In this document: positions 34,268 to 42,237 of the stretch, in pieces | Numbering within the stretch: position 1 is the stretch's first letter | Layout of the letters: each line of letters begins with the position of its first letter | Origin: Streptomyces camponoticapitis | GTDB lineage: Bacteria > Actinomycetota > Actinomycetes > Streptomycetales > Streptomycetaceae | Length of the DNA: 64,000 bases | Reading direction: 5' to 3' | NCBI RefSeq assembly: GCF_014646115.1 | Contig: NZ_BMMV01000019.1 | Span: forward strand, 1-64,000 | Made by a program: the position numbers and the translations under genes | Notes under the pieces: generated by a model | Told to the model about the DNA's origin: nothing | Database searches by the model: none | What the model saw: only the letters and a program-made list of their open reading frames with translations

Positions 34268-35650
34268 TCACGCGGCCTGGATCTCCAGCCGGGCACTGAA
34301 CTCCCGTACCGCGGGCTCCGAGCCGTAGGGCTCCAACCGCTGCTGGAGGTCGTCCAGATACTCCGCCCCCCTGCTGGAACGCAGCGTGCCGAGCAGCTCC
34401 GCGGCGCGCGTGCCCGTACGGCACGCCTCCTCCACCTCGCGCTGCTGGACCTGCGCCGTGGCCAGCAGGACGAGGCCGATCGCGCGCCGCCTGGACCGGG
34501 ACTCGGGGTGTCCCGACAGCGAGTCGGCCGCGTGGCGGGCGGCCGCTTCGGGCTCTCCCAGATCCCGGTAGCAGTGCGCCAACTCGTCGGCCAGATAGGC
34601 GTGGTCGAAGTGCGCGATCCACACCGGGTCGTCGTCGTGTTCCGGATCGGCGTGCTCCAGCGCGGTGAGCGCGCGTCCCGCGACCGCGTGGCACTGGCTC
34701 GCGTCGCCCATCAGGGCGTGCCCCCGGGCCTCGGCGCCCAGGAACATGGCCTGCGCCCTCGGGGTGACCTGTCCGCGCGCGCCCTCCTGCGCGGCCCGCG
34801 CCAACTGGGCGATCTCGCGCGGGTTTCCGAGCTGGGCCGCGAGATGGCTCATGGACGCGGCCAGCACATAACCGCCGTACCCCCGGTCCCCCGCTGCCTG
34901 CGCCAGCCGCAGCGCCTGGATGTAATAGCGCTGGGCGAGCCCCGGCTGGCCGGTGTCCACCGCCATGTATCCCGCGAGCTCGGTGAGCCGGGCGACATTG
35001 GCGAAGAGCCTGCGGCCGACCGCTTCCCGGTACGAGCCCGAGAGCAGGCCCGACACCACGCTGTTCAGATAGTGCACGACGACCGGGCGGACATGGCCGC
35101 TGCCGAAGCGGTGGTCCAGGTCGACCAGCGCCTCGGTCATGGCGGCGACCGCCGCGACGTCCGAATCCCCCACCCGCGCACCGGTGTTGCGCGCCACCGA
35201 CGGGTCCGCGCCCGTGATCAGCCAGTCCCTGCTCGGCTCGACGAGCGCCGACGAGGCCACCGCCGATCCGGAGAGGAAGTCCCGCCGGCCTACGTCGCTG
35301 CGCCACAACTCGCAGACCTGCTCGATCGCGCCGATCACGGTCGGCGAGAACTGCAGGCCGATGCCGGAGGCGAGATTCTTGCCGTTGGCCATCCCCAGCT
35401 CGTCGATGGTGACCGTGCGCCCCAGCTTGCGGCCCAGCGCCTCGGCGATGATGCCCGGGGCCCGGCCCCGCGGCTGCTGCCCGCGCAGCCAGCGGGCGAC
35501 GGACGTCTTGTCGTAGCGCAGGTCGAGACCGCGCTCGGTCCCGACCATGTTCACCCGCCGGGCGAGACCGGCGTTGGAACAGCCGGCCTCCTGGATGAGT
35601 GTTTGCAGCCGTTCGTTCGGCTGACGGGCGACGAGAGGCCTGGCTGCCAA
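34268..35650 (-). CDS. TPR-containing regulator of the NsdA-like family (XRE-like N-terminus)
   Basis: A 460-residue protein. Residues ~10-75 look like a divergent helix-turn-helix: NERLQTLIQEAGCSNAGLAR, then DKTSVARWLRGQQPRGRAPG. The middle and C-terminus (~150-440) are tetratricopeptide-like helices, for example YYIQALRLAQAAGDRGYGGY and VEEACRTGTRAAELLGTL. This layout is shared with NsdA and related Streptomyces regulators of sporulation and antibiotic production. No better start than TTG at 35650 exists: it has GGGGGT 7 bases upstream and the next Met is 34 codons in. A TTG start suggests weak translation. AGTGATC repeats lie just upstream and may be its own operator. Confidence 0.83.
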   Translation of the reverse strand: MAARPLVARQPNERLQTLIQEAGCSNAGLARRVNMVGTERGLDLRYDKTSVARWLRGQQPRGRAPGIIAEALGRKLGRTVTIDELGMANGKNLASGIGLQFSPTVIGAIEQVCELWRSDVGRRDFLSGSAVASSALVEPSRDWLITGADPSVARNTGARVGDSDVAAVAAMTEALVDLDHRFGSGHVRPVVVHYLNSVVSGLLSGSYREAVGRRLFANVARLTELAGYMAVDTGQPGLAQRYYIQALRLAQAAGDRGYGGYVLAASMSHLAAQLGNPREIAQLARAAQEGARGQVTPRAQAMFLGAEARGHALMGDASQCHAVAGRALTALEHADPEHDDDPVWIAHFDHAYLADELAHCYRDLGEPEAAARHAADSLSGHPESRSRRRAIGLVLLATAQVQQREVEEACRTGTRAAELLGTLRSSRGAEYLDDLQQRLEPYGSEPAVREFSARLEIQAA

Positions 35651-35670
35651 TGGATACCCCCTGTGGCCGC

Positions 35671-35705
35671 AGTGATCGACTGAGTGATCACTGCCCGGCA
35701 GTGAT
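35671..35705. promoter_or_regulatory. Clustered AGTGAT boxes, operator candidate
   Basis: AGTGATC at 35671, the perfect palindrome AGTGATCACT at 35683-35692 and AGTGAT at 35700 are spaced 12 and 17 bases apart, starting 20 bases upstream of the TTG start of the TPR regulator. Repetition and symmetry suggest a multi-site operator, perhaps autoregulatory. The remainder of the 320-base divergent gap up to the prim-pol-like gene shows no further structure I can name. Confidence 0.5.
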
Positions 35706-35970
35706 GCCGTGAATGCGTGCGATGGTCGAAATCAGCAATCTTCGGTAACTTTCGGGAAACGCCGCCCGCTTGGCGTCGAGGTGTGTGTGACTCGCCTCAC
35801 GCCTCCCAAATGGCAACCCTCGGTCACCGGTTGTGGTTACCCATCCACGCGCCGCAACCTCGTACGCGCCCCCGCCCATGCATCAGTGCGCCCCGCGTGC
35901 AGGATCGATGCCCCTGCGCAACGGTCCGTGCCGCCCGTAACCCGGGGTGCGGGCGGGAGTTGTGCTCTTC

Positions 35971-36657
35971 GTGGACAAGACCATCGGAGTGACGGGCGTC
36001 ACGGACGCCGCGCAGATCCCCAAGCAGCGGGGCGACCTGCTGCTGGAGACCGCCGTTCGGTACGCGGAGGAACGGCACTGGGACGTGTTCCCCGGCACCT
36101 GGCTGGAGGCGGTGGGCGGCAGGGAGCGGTGCTCGTGCGCCCGCTCCGACTGCCCGTCCCCCGGGGCGCATCCCACGCGGCCGGACTGGGCGGCACAGGC
36201 GACGGGCAGCGCGGTCGCCGTGCGCCGGCTGTGGTCGAAACAGCCCCGCGCGTCGATCCTGCTGCCGACCGGCCGCACGTTCGACGCCCTGGACGTGCCG
36301 GAGTCGGCGGGCTTCCTGGCGCTCGCGCGGATGGAGCGGATGGAGATGACGCTCGGCCCGGTCACCTGCACCCCCGATCGCCGGATGCTCTTCTTCGTCC
36401 TGCCGGGCGGCTCGCTGAAGGTGGACGACCTCGTACGGAAGCTGGGCTGGTCGGCGCCGGCGATCGATCTGTCGGCCCTGGGCGAGGCACGTTACGTGGC
36501 GGCGCCGCCCACCCGGGTCGGCGGCTTCGGCGCCGTGCAGTGGGCCCGGCGGCCCACCCCGGCCAACCGCTGGCTGCCCGACGTGGAGGAGCTGATCAGC
36601 CCGCTGGCGTACGCGTGCGGGCGGGACGCGGCGGCAGCGCGAGGCCTTCGCCCCTGA
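35971..36657 (+). CDS. Bifunctional DNA primase/polymerase N-terminal-domain-like protein
   Basis: A 228-residue protein resembling the prim-pol domain of actinobacterial bifunctional primase/polymerases: YAEERHWDVFPGTWLEA, the Cys cluster CSCARSDC with GAHPTRPDW, and a glycine-rich C-terminal part. It lacks the helicase or zinc domains of phage/plasmid versions and I do not see the paired catalytic aspartates in the usual place, so catalysis is doubtful. It may be a degenerate chromosomal family member. Start choice is unclear among GTG 35947, 35962 and 35971; 35971 has GGGAG 11 bases upstream. An ABC transporter pair follows after 72 bases. Confidence 0.75.
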   Translation: MDKTIGVTGVTDAAQIPKQRGDLLLETAVRYAEERHWDVFPGTWLEAVGGRERCSCARSDCPSPGAHPTRPDWAAQATGSAVAVRRLWSKQPRASILLPTGRTFDALDVPESAGFLALARMERMEMTLGPVTCTPDRRMLFFVLPGGSLKVDDLVRKLGWSAPAIDLSALGEARYVAAPPTRVGGFGAVQWARRPTPANRWLPDVEELISPLAYACGRDAAAARGLRP

Positions 36658-36729
36658 GCACCGCGCGGGGGCGGTCTTATGGTGGGTCTTCTCGACACCT
36701 CGAAAAGGGACACCGAAGGGCAGTGCGGC

Positions 36730-37584
36730 ATGCCGGAACACGTACCGGACCGAACGGCGGAGCGGACAGAGCGGGCGGCGACGCCGGAGGCGGCGGCGGG
36801 CGGGGCGCGTACGGCGGCGCCGCCCGCCGTACGCGTGGAGGGGCTGTGGAAGACCTTCGGTGAGCAGGTCGCCGTCGCCGGGATCGATCTCGACCTGCCC
36901 GCGGGCCAGTTCGTGGGGCTCGTCGGCCCGAACGGCGCGGGCAAGACGACCACGCTCTCCATGGTGACCGGCCTGCTGCGGCCGGACATGGGCCGGGTCC
37001 AGGTCGCCGGGCACGACGTCTGGGGCGACCCGGCCGCGGTCAAGGCCAGGATCGGCGTCCTGCCCGAGGGGCTGCGGCTCTTCGAGCGGCTGTCCGGACG
37101 CGAACTCCTCGGCTACACCGGGCGGCTGCGGGGGCTGCCCGGTGACGAGGTCGACAAGCGCGCCACGCAACTCCTCGACGTACTGGACCTGGCGGGCTCG
37201 CAGCACAAGCTCGTCGTGGACTACTCGACCGGTATGCGCAAGAAGATCGGCCTGGCGGCCGCGCTGCTGCACAACCCCGAAGTCCTCTTCCTGGACGAGC
37301 CGTTCGAGGGCGTCGACCCGGTGTCGGCGCAGACGATCCGCGGCGTGCTTGAGCGCTACACCGCCTCCGGCGCGACCGTCGTCTTCTCCAGCCATGTGAT
37401 GGAGCTGGTCGAGTCGCTGTGCGACTGGGTCGCGGTGATGGCCGCGGGCCGTATCCGCGCGCAGGGGACCCTCGCGGAGGTACGGGGCGACGCGCCGTCG
37501 CTCCAGAGCGCGTTCCTCGAACTGGTCGGCGCGCAGGGGCGCGACACCGGCGAGTCCCTGGACTGGCTGGGCGGTGCCCGATGA
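36730..37584 (+). CDS. ABC exporter ATP-binding protein
   Basis: A 284-residue ATPase. Walker A GPNGAGKTT is near residue 72, the Q-loop region reads GVLPEGLRLFERL, the signature is YSTGMRKKIGLAAAL (a variant of LSGGQ), Walker B is VLFLDEPFEGVDP and the H-loop VVFSSHVMELVE. A 40-residue Ala/Arg-rich tail precedes the domain. The gene overlaps the permease by 4 bases (ATGA), so the two form one transporter. The variant signature STGM is usual in ABC-2-type bacterial exporters. Substrate unknown. ATG 36730 is preferred over ATG 36679. Confidence 0.93.
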   Translation: MPEHVPDRTAERTERAATPEAAAGGARTAAPPAVRVEGLWKTFGEQVAVAGIDLDLPAGQFVGLVGPNGAGKTTTLSMVTGLLRPDMGRVQVAGHDVWGDPAAVKARIGVLPEGLRLFERLSGRELLGYTGRLRGLPGDEVDKRATQLLDVLDLAGSQHKLVVDYSTGMRKKIGLAAALLHNPEVLFLDEPFEGVDPVSAQTIRGVLERYTASGATVVFSSHVMELVESLCDWVAVMAAGRIRAQGTLAEVRGDAPSLQSAFLELVGAQGRDTGESLDWLGGAR

Positions 37585-39257
37585 GCGCGGGCCTGTCGGG
37601 GGCGGTGGGCGCGGCCGATCCCGTCGGCGCGGTCGGTTCCGGTACGACGCCCGTCGTGACCCTGGGGACGCGCGCGCTCGCGCCCGTCTTCGTACGGCTG
37701 AAGCTGTCGCTGCTGCGCAACGGGCTGCGCCAGTCCTCCGGCCGTACCGCCGCGTACGTCGTCTCCGTCGTCTTCGCCCTCCTGATCGCCGCCGGCCAGC
37801 TGCTCGGCCTGATCCTGCTGCGCGGGAACGACGGCGCGGCCACCCTCGTCGTCGTACTGACCGCGCTGGTGGCCCTGGGCTGGGCGATGCTGCCGCTCTT
37901 CTTCCCCAGTGGGGACGAGACGCTCGACCCGAGCCGGCTCGTGATGCTGCCGCTGCGGCCGCAGGCTCTGATCGGCGCGCTGCTGGCCGCGTCCCTGGTG
38001 GGGATCGGGCCGTTGTTCACGCTCTGCCTGGTGCTCGGCTCCGCGATCGCCGTCGCGCACGGCGCCGCCGCGGTGGTGGTGTCGGTGTTCGCCGTACCGC
38101 TGGCGCTGCTGGTGTGCGTGGCGCTGTCGCGTGCCGTGGCGGCGGCGAACATCCGGCTGCTGACCTCGCGCAAGGGCCGGGACCTGGCCGTGCTGAGCGG
38201 TCTGGTGATCGCCGTCGGTATCCAGTTCGTCAACTTCGGTGTCCAGCGCCTCAACGAGGCGGGCGGGCTCTCGGCGCTCGACCCGGTGGCGGACGTCGTG
38301 CGGTGGCTGCCGCCCGCGTCGGCGATCGGCGCGGTGGATTCGGTGAGCGAGGGCGCGTACGGGCGGGCGGTGCCGCAACTGCTGCTGTCGCTGGGCGCGT
38401 TGGCCGCGCTCCTGTACTGGTGGCGCCGGTCGCTGGTGAAGCTGATGACCGCCCCGGACGGCTCGACGATCACCGCGGCCGCCGGACCGGCCCGCAAGGA
38501 GTCGGCGTCCGGGCTCAGCGGGCTGCTGCCCGCCGGGCGGACGGGCACGGTGATGCAGCGCAGTCTGCGGTACGTGTGGCGCGACCCCAAGACCAAGGCG
38601 GCGTGGGTCACCTCGCTGGCGGTCGGTCTGATCGTGCCGCTGGTGAACGCCCTTCAGGGCAACGGTTCGATCTATCTCGCCTGCTTCGCGGCGGGGATGC
38701 TGGGCATCCAGATGTACAACCAGTTCGGGCAGGACACCTCCGCGTTCTGGATGGTGGCCCTGACGATCTCCTCGACGCACAACGCGTATCTGGAGCTGCG
38801 GGCGCGGGCCTTCGCCCTGCTGGTGATCACGCTGCCGTACTCGGCGCTGGTGACGATCCTCACGGCCGCGCTGCTCGGCGACTGGCAGGCGCTGCCCGAG
38901 GCGCTCGGGCTCTCCTTCGCGCTGCTGGGCGCGATGATGGCGACGGGTGCGGTGGCCTCGGCGCGTTTCCCGTACTCGATCCCGCAGGACAGCGCGTACA
39001 AGAACGTCGCTCCGGGGCAGGCGGGGCTTGCGTGGATCTCCATCCTCGGCGGCATGCTCGGTGGCGCGCTGCTGTGCGCGCCGGTGATCGGACTGACGAT
39101 CGCGCTGCACGCGTCGGGCGCGAACGGCTGGACGTGGCTGGTGTTCCCGGTGGGCACGGCGTACGGCGCGCTGATCGCGTGGGCGGGGGTCCGCCTGGCG
39201 GCGCCGCGAACGGCGTCGAGGCTGCCGGAGATCCTGACGGCGGTGAGCAAGGGCTGA
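37581..39257 (+). CDS. ABC exporter permease
   Basis: A 558-residue polytopic membrane protein with about 12-14 hydrophobic segments, starting with a cytoplasmic tail of ~45 residues. It lacks the FtsX and classical ABC-2 signatures; large permeases of this kind with a partner ATPase are common in actinomycetes and mostly uncharacterised. The motif RLVMLPLRPQALIGALLAAS resembles the coupling-helix region of the TIGR-type ABC-2 exporters. Overlap with the ATPase gene shows co-translation. Function by family: export of an unknown hydrophobic or peptide-like compound across the cytoplasmic membrane. Confidence 0.88.
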   Translation: MSAGLSGAVGAADPVGAVGSGTTPVVTLGTRALAPVFVRLKLSLLRNGLRQSSGRTAAYVVSVVFALLIAAGQLLGLILLRGNDGAATLVVVLTALVALGWAMLPLFFPSGDETLDPSRLVMLPLRPQALIGALLAASLVGIGPLFTLCLVLGSAIAVAHGAAAVVVSVFAVPLALLVCVALSRAVAAANIRLLTSRKGRDLAVLSGLVIAVGIQFVNFGVQRLNEAGGLSALDPVADVVRWLPPASAIGAVDSVSEGAYGRAVPQLLLSLGALAALLYWWRRSLVKLMTAPDGSTITAAAGPARKESASGLSGLLPAGRTGTVMQRSLRYVWRDPKTKAAWVTSLAVGLIVPLVNALQGNGSIYLACFAAGMLGIQMYNQFGQDTSAFWMVALTISSTHNAYLELRARAFALLVITLPYSALVTILTAALLGDWQALPEALGLSFALLGAMMATGAVASARFPYSIPQDSAYKNVAPGQAGLAWISILGGMLGGALLCAPVIGLTIALHASGANGWTWLVFPVGTAYGALIAWAGVRLAAPRTASRLPEILTAVSKG

Positions 39258-39338
39258 GGGGACGGGTGCTCAGGGGGGCAGCGCTTGAGGAGGGCGGTGC
39301 CAGGAGCCCCGGCGGGCACGGGCCTTAAGCTCGCCGGT

Positions 39339-39749
39339 ATGACTGTCACACTCAGCGCTACCGCCCGGAAGCTCCTCGACGGCCGCAACCTCGCCGTCCT
39401 GTCCACCGTCAACCCGGACGGCAGTCCGCAGTCCTCCGTGGTCTGGGTCGGTACCGACGGCGACGATCTGGTCATCTCCTCGCAGGCCGGGCGGCGCAAG
39501 GTGACCAACCTGTCCGGTGAACCGCGGGTCAGCCTCAGTGTGTTCGACCAGTCCGACCCGCAGAGCTACGTCGAGGTACGCGGCACGGCCACCGTCACCG
39601 AGGACACGGGTCGGCGGACGGCCGTCACCCTCGCCGAGAAGTACGAGGGCCCCGGCGCCGGGCAGGAGTATCTGGACCTGCCGCCCGAGGCCGTACGCGT
39701 CACGATCCGGATCACCCCGCAGCGGCTCACCGGCAGCGCGGCGGTCTGA
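39339..39749 (+). CDS. PPOX-class F420-dependent enzyme, Rv1155-like
   Basis: A 136-residue split-barrel protein: LLDGRNLAVLSTVNPDGSPQ, VVWVGTDGDDLVISS, GRRKVTNLSGEPRVSLSVFD and SYVEVRGTATVTEDTGRRTA. This spacing matches the mycobacterial Rv1155-type F420-binding oxidoreductases, which reduce F420-linked substrates (biliverdin-like or mycotoxin substrates in homologs). Probably dimeric and cytosolic; the true substrate is unknown. ATG at 39339. It converges on the hydrolase gene with a 36-base gap. Confidence 0.92.
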   Translation: MTVTLSATARKLLDGRNLAVLSTVNPDGSPQSSVVWVGTDGDDLVISSQAGRRKVTNLSGEPRVSLSVFDQSDPQSYVEVRGTATVTEDTGRRTAVTLAEKYEGPGAGQEYLDLPPEAVRVTIRITPQRLTGSAAV

Positions 39750-39785
39750 TCCGAAACGATTCAGAACAGTCGCCGCAGGAACGCG

Positions 39786-40649
39786 TCACGGGGTCAGCGC
39801 ACCGTCCAGGAACGGCTCTATCGCGGCGCGCCAGGCGTCCGGCTGGTCGTAGTGCACGAGATGTCCGGCGCCGTCCACCTCCGCGTACTGCCCGCGCGGC
39901 AGGACGCGCACCATCTCCTGCGCCTCCGCGCGGCCCAACTCGCCGTCCAGGCCCCGCACGACGAGGGTGGGGCAGCGGACCTGCGCCAGCTCCTCCCAGT
40001 GCGCGTCGTAGACCCACGTGGCGCGTGAGGTGAGCATCTGGCGGCGGGAGAAGACCGGCCACCAGCCGTCGGCGCGCTCGGTCATCACCTCGGCGAAGAA
40101 CTCGCCGCGCCCCGGATTCGGCCCCTCCAGCCAGGGGTCGTCCTCGCCGAACCACTTCCGTACGTCGGCGAGCGTCTCGAACGGGAGGGGCCAGGAGCGG
40201 AACCAGTCGTCCCACTGGCGCTGCGACGCCGCCCCCAGCGCCGACGCCCGCATGTCGCTGATGACCAGCGCCCCGACCAGGTCGGGCCGCTTCGCCGCGA
40301 GTTGCCAGGCGGTCAGCGCTCCCATGGCGTGGCCGACGAGGGTGACGGGCGCGAGGCCGAGCTCTTCGATCACGGCTTCGGCGTCCGACACGTACGCCTC
40401 GCGGGTGTACGCCGCCTCGGAAGGCTTGGCGCTGAGGCCGTGGCCGCGCTGGTCGAGCGCGACGGCCCGATGGCGCCCGGACAGCCAGCGCGCGGTGGCC
40501 GCCCAGTGCGAGGCGCGGCCCATCAGGCCGTGGAGCAGGAGCACGCCCGGGGTGCGCCCGGTCTCGTCCCGCTCCCTGGGCTGGTCGGTGAACTCCCAGG
40601 CTGCGAGTGGCAGCCCGTCGAATCCGCTCACATCGATACGCTGCACCAT
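39786..40649 (-). CDS. Alpha/beta-fold hydrolase
   Basis: A 287-residue alpha/beta hydrolase. The oxyanion region reads LLLHGLMGRASHW and the nucleophile elbow is VGHAMGALT, so the usual GxSxG serine is replaced by alanine (GHAMG). RPTLVVRGLDGELG and a C-terminal GAGHLVHYDQP supply the acid/His region. Loss of the nucleophile suggests a non-hydrolytic member, for instance a cofactor-free dioxygenase or a binding protein, or a substrate-assisted enzyme. ATG at 40649 has AGG five bases upstream; GTG at 40661 is an alternative. Confidence 0.87.
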   Translation of the reverse strand: MVQRIDVSGFDGLPLAAWEFTDQPRERDETGRTPGVLLLHGLMGRASHWAATARWLSGRHRAVALDQRGHGLSAKPSEAAYTREAYVSDAEAVIEELGLAPVTLVGHAMGALTAWQLAAKRPDLVGALVISDMRASALGAASQRQWDDWFRSWPLPFETLADVRKWFGEDDPWLEGPNPGRGEFFAEVMTERADGWWPVFSRRQMLTSRATWVYDAHWEELAQVRCPTLVVRGLDGELGRAEAQEMVRVLPRGQYAEVDGAGHLVHYDQPDAWRAAIEPFLDGALTP

Positions 40650-40736
40650 GTGTCCTGGCACCCCCTTCGGTCCTGAGTGGTCGAGTCCGATGGCACCGGC
40701 CCGATTCCGTGCCGTTCGGTCGTGCGGCTGCCCAGA

Positions 40737-41099
40737 CTATCGAACTCCCATTCGAAAACGTGGCTGCCGCGCCCAACACCGCTCGTTCGAGTGACGGTGG
40801 TCAATGGTTGTCCTGAGCGGGGCGGGGGAGATCTTCAGCGGGAGGCGGACCACTCGGGGATGAGGGTCCGTGGGGACCGACCCTGGGAGCTCGGGGCTCC
40901 GGGTCGGAAGCGGGGAGGACAGGCCCCGGCGCCGCAAGGCGCCGGGGCCCTTGCCGTGCGACGAGTGCGAGAAGTACGAGGTCCTGGCGGGTCCGGGGCG
41001 TACGGCACGTACGGCGCACGCGGGCGGGCCGTCCGGCACCCCGGCCGCGGCGGGCGCGCCGGACACGGCGACAGGCACAGCGACAAGCGTCAGGCGCAC
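40737..41099 (-). CDS. Putative small secreted protein
   Basis: A 120-residue frame starting at GTG with a strong GAGGAGGGAG 7-11 bases upstream. The N-terminus RLTLVAVPVAVSGAPAAAG looks like a short signal sequence, and third-position GC is high as in real Streptomyces genes. The rest is Pro/Arg/Ser-rich with no recognisable domain. A perfect hairpin (40922-40949) lies inside the frame, which is odd for a coding region and allows the reading that the gene really ends earlier or that the hairpin is a terminator of something else. Otherwise the 668 bases between the hydrolase and dmdR1 genes show no other gene. Confidence 0.38.
   Translation of the reverse strand: MRLTLVAVPVAVSGAPAAAGVPDGPPACAVRAVRPGPARTSYFSHSSHGKGPGALRRRGLSSPLPTRSPELPGSVPTDPHPRVVRLPLKISPAPLRTTIDHRHSNERCWARQPRFRMGVR
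40922..40949. terminator. Perfect 12-bp hairpin with GCAA tetraloop
   Basis: GGCCCCGGCGCC at 40922-40933 and GGCGCCGGGGCC at 40938-40949 are exact complements around a GCAA loop, a stable GNRA-type tetraloop. It may be a terminator or a stabilising RNA element. It lies in the gap between the hydrolase and dmdR1 genes, inside a weak small ORF. Confidence 0.6.
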
Positions 41100-41277
41100 A
41101 GCCCCGCTCCCTCCTCGGCCGCGTATCGAAAGTCCGCGACCGCTGCCCTCAGGTCATATGCCCCCGAGCCAGCCTGGCACGCGAATCGCCCGCCCGCTGC
41201 CATTCCGCCGGGAATTCGTATTCTCCGTCGCGGGAGGAATACTCTCCGCAGCCGAGCCCGGGTGCCAGGACCCCCGA

Positions 41278-41312
41278 CCCGGGGACCCGGGACCGAGGTC
41301 CGGGTCCCCGGG
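41278..41312. terminator. Hairpin terminator downstream of dmdR1
   Basis: CCCGGGGACCCGGGACC at 41278-41294 pairs with GGTCCGGGTCCCCGGG at 41297-41312 with a single bulged G. It starts five bases beyond the dmdR1 stop, where a terminator is expected. No U-tract is visible. Confidence 0.7.
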
Positions 41313-41317
41313 AGGAG

Positions 41318-42013
41318 TCAGCGCTTGGCGACGAAGACGTGCGAGGCGACCTCGGAGTTCAGCTCGGCGGCCTCTCCGCTGCTGCCCACGAGCACCCCGC
41401 CGACGGGCGACTCGGTCACGCTCACCACGGAGCCGGGCTGCACGCCCGCCCGTCGCAGCGTGTACATGAGCTGGGCGTCGGTCTGGATCGGCTCGCCGAT
41501 CCGGCGCACCACGACCGTCTTGCCCTCGGCGCCCGGGTCCAGATCGGCCAGGCTCACCATGCCCTCGTCGAGGAAGGGATCGGCCCCGGCGTGCTCGCCC
41601 AGCTCCTCCAGGCCCGGGATCGGGTTCCCGTACGGCGACTCCGTGGGGTGCCGCAGCAGCTCGACGACCCGCCGCTCGACCGCCTCGCTCATCACGTGCT
41701 CCCAGCGGCAGGCCTCCGCGTGCACCTGCTCCCACTCCAGGCCGATCACGTCGACCAGGAGACACTCGGCGAGGCGGTGCTTGCGCATCACGCGCGTCGC
41801 CAGCCGGCGCCCCTCCTCGGTCAGCTCCAGGTGCCGGTCGCCCGCGACCTGCACCAGTCCGTCCCGCTCCATGCGCGCCACGGTCTGGCTGACCGTCGGC
41901 CCGCTCTGATCCAGCCGCTCCGCGATCCGGGCGCGCATGGGGACCACACCTTCCTCTTCGAGTTCGAGGATGGTGCGGAGATACATCTCCGTCGTGTCGA
42001 TCAGTCCGGACAT
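41318..42013 (-). CDS. dmdR1: DmdR1-type iron-dependent repressor (DtxR family)
   Basis: A 231-residue metalloregulator. Residues ~1-65: winged HTH (MSGLIDTTEMYLRTILELEE, then RIAERLDQSGPTVSQTVARM). Residues ~66-140: metal-binding and dimerisation domain, with KHRLAECLLVDVIGLEWEQV and EACRWEHVMSEAVERRVVEL carrying the Cys102/His98-type ligands. C-terminal SH3-like domain ~150-231. With Fe2+ it represses siderophore and iron-uptake genes. Sequence order, C-terminal VASHVFVAKR and gene neighbourhood match S. coelicolor DmdR1 (SCO4394). ATG 42013 is used; an upstream start would add nine residues. A hairpin follows the stop. Confidence 0.95.
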   Translation of the reverse strand: MSGLIDTTEMYLRTILELEEEGVVPMRARIAERLDQSGPTVSQTVARMERDGLVQVAGDRHLELTEEGRRLATRVMRKHRLAECLLVDVIGLEWEQVHAEACRWEHVMSEAVERRVVELLRHPTESPYGNPIPGLEELGEHAGADPFLDEGMVSLADLDPGAEGKTVVVRRIGEPIQTDAQLMYTLRRAGVQPGSVVSVTESPVGGVLVGSSGEAAELNSEVASHVFVAKR

Positions 42014-42034
42014 ACGTGCCCCTCGATGCTGTGA
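41339..42034 (+). CDS. Antisense ORF overlapping dmdR1, Adm-type
   Basis: A 231-codon open frame runs antiparallel to almost the entire dmdR1 gene. In S. coelicolor the antiparallel gene adm overlaps dmdR1 and is reported to be expressed and to affect siderophore and antibiotic production, so this is the expected position. The product is His/Leu/Arg-rich (for example LAHHVLPAAGLRVHLLPLQA) with no known domain. Caution: in GC-rich genes the antisense frame in this register is usually open simply because of codon bias, and I see no strong ribosome-binding site at 41339. Evidence for function here is by analogy only. Confidence 0.4.
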   Translation: MRGDLGVQLGGLSAAAHEHPADGRLGHAHHGAGLHARPSQRVHELGVGLDRLADPAHHDRLALGARVQIGQAHHALVEEGIGPGVLAQLLQARDRVPVRRLRGVPQQLDDPPLDRLAHHVLPAAGLRVHLLPLQADHVDQETLGEAVLAHHARRQPAPLLGQLQVPVARDLHQSVPLHARHGLADRRPALIQPLRDPGAHGDHTFLFEFEDGAEIHLRRVDQSGHTCPSML

Positions 42035-42237
42035 CATGAAAACAACCGTGCGCAGGCCCCGTGCTCAATTCTGACGCATCGCACCGACAACCGTGCCGTG
42101 CGGGAAGCCGCCGAAGGCGAAGCCGTATTGACACGGTAAAGGTCCAGACCGCAACGTGATCCGCGGCACAGGCATTCCCTCCCCTGTCCGTCTTCCTTTT
42201 CCGCCCTTTTCTCCGCCCCCTACGGAAGGGTCTCTCG

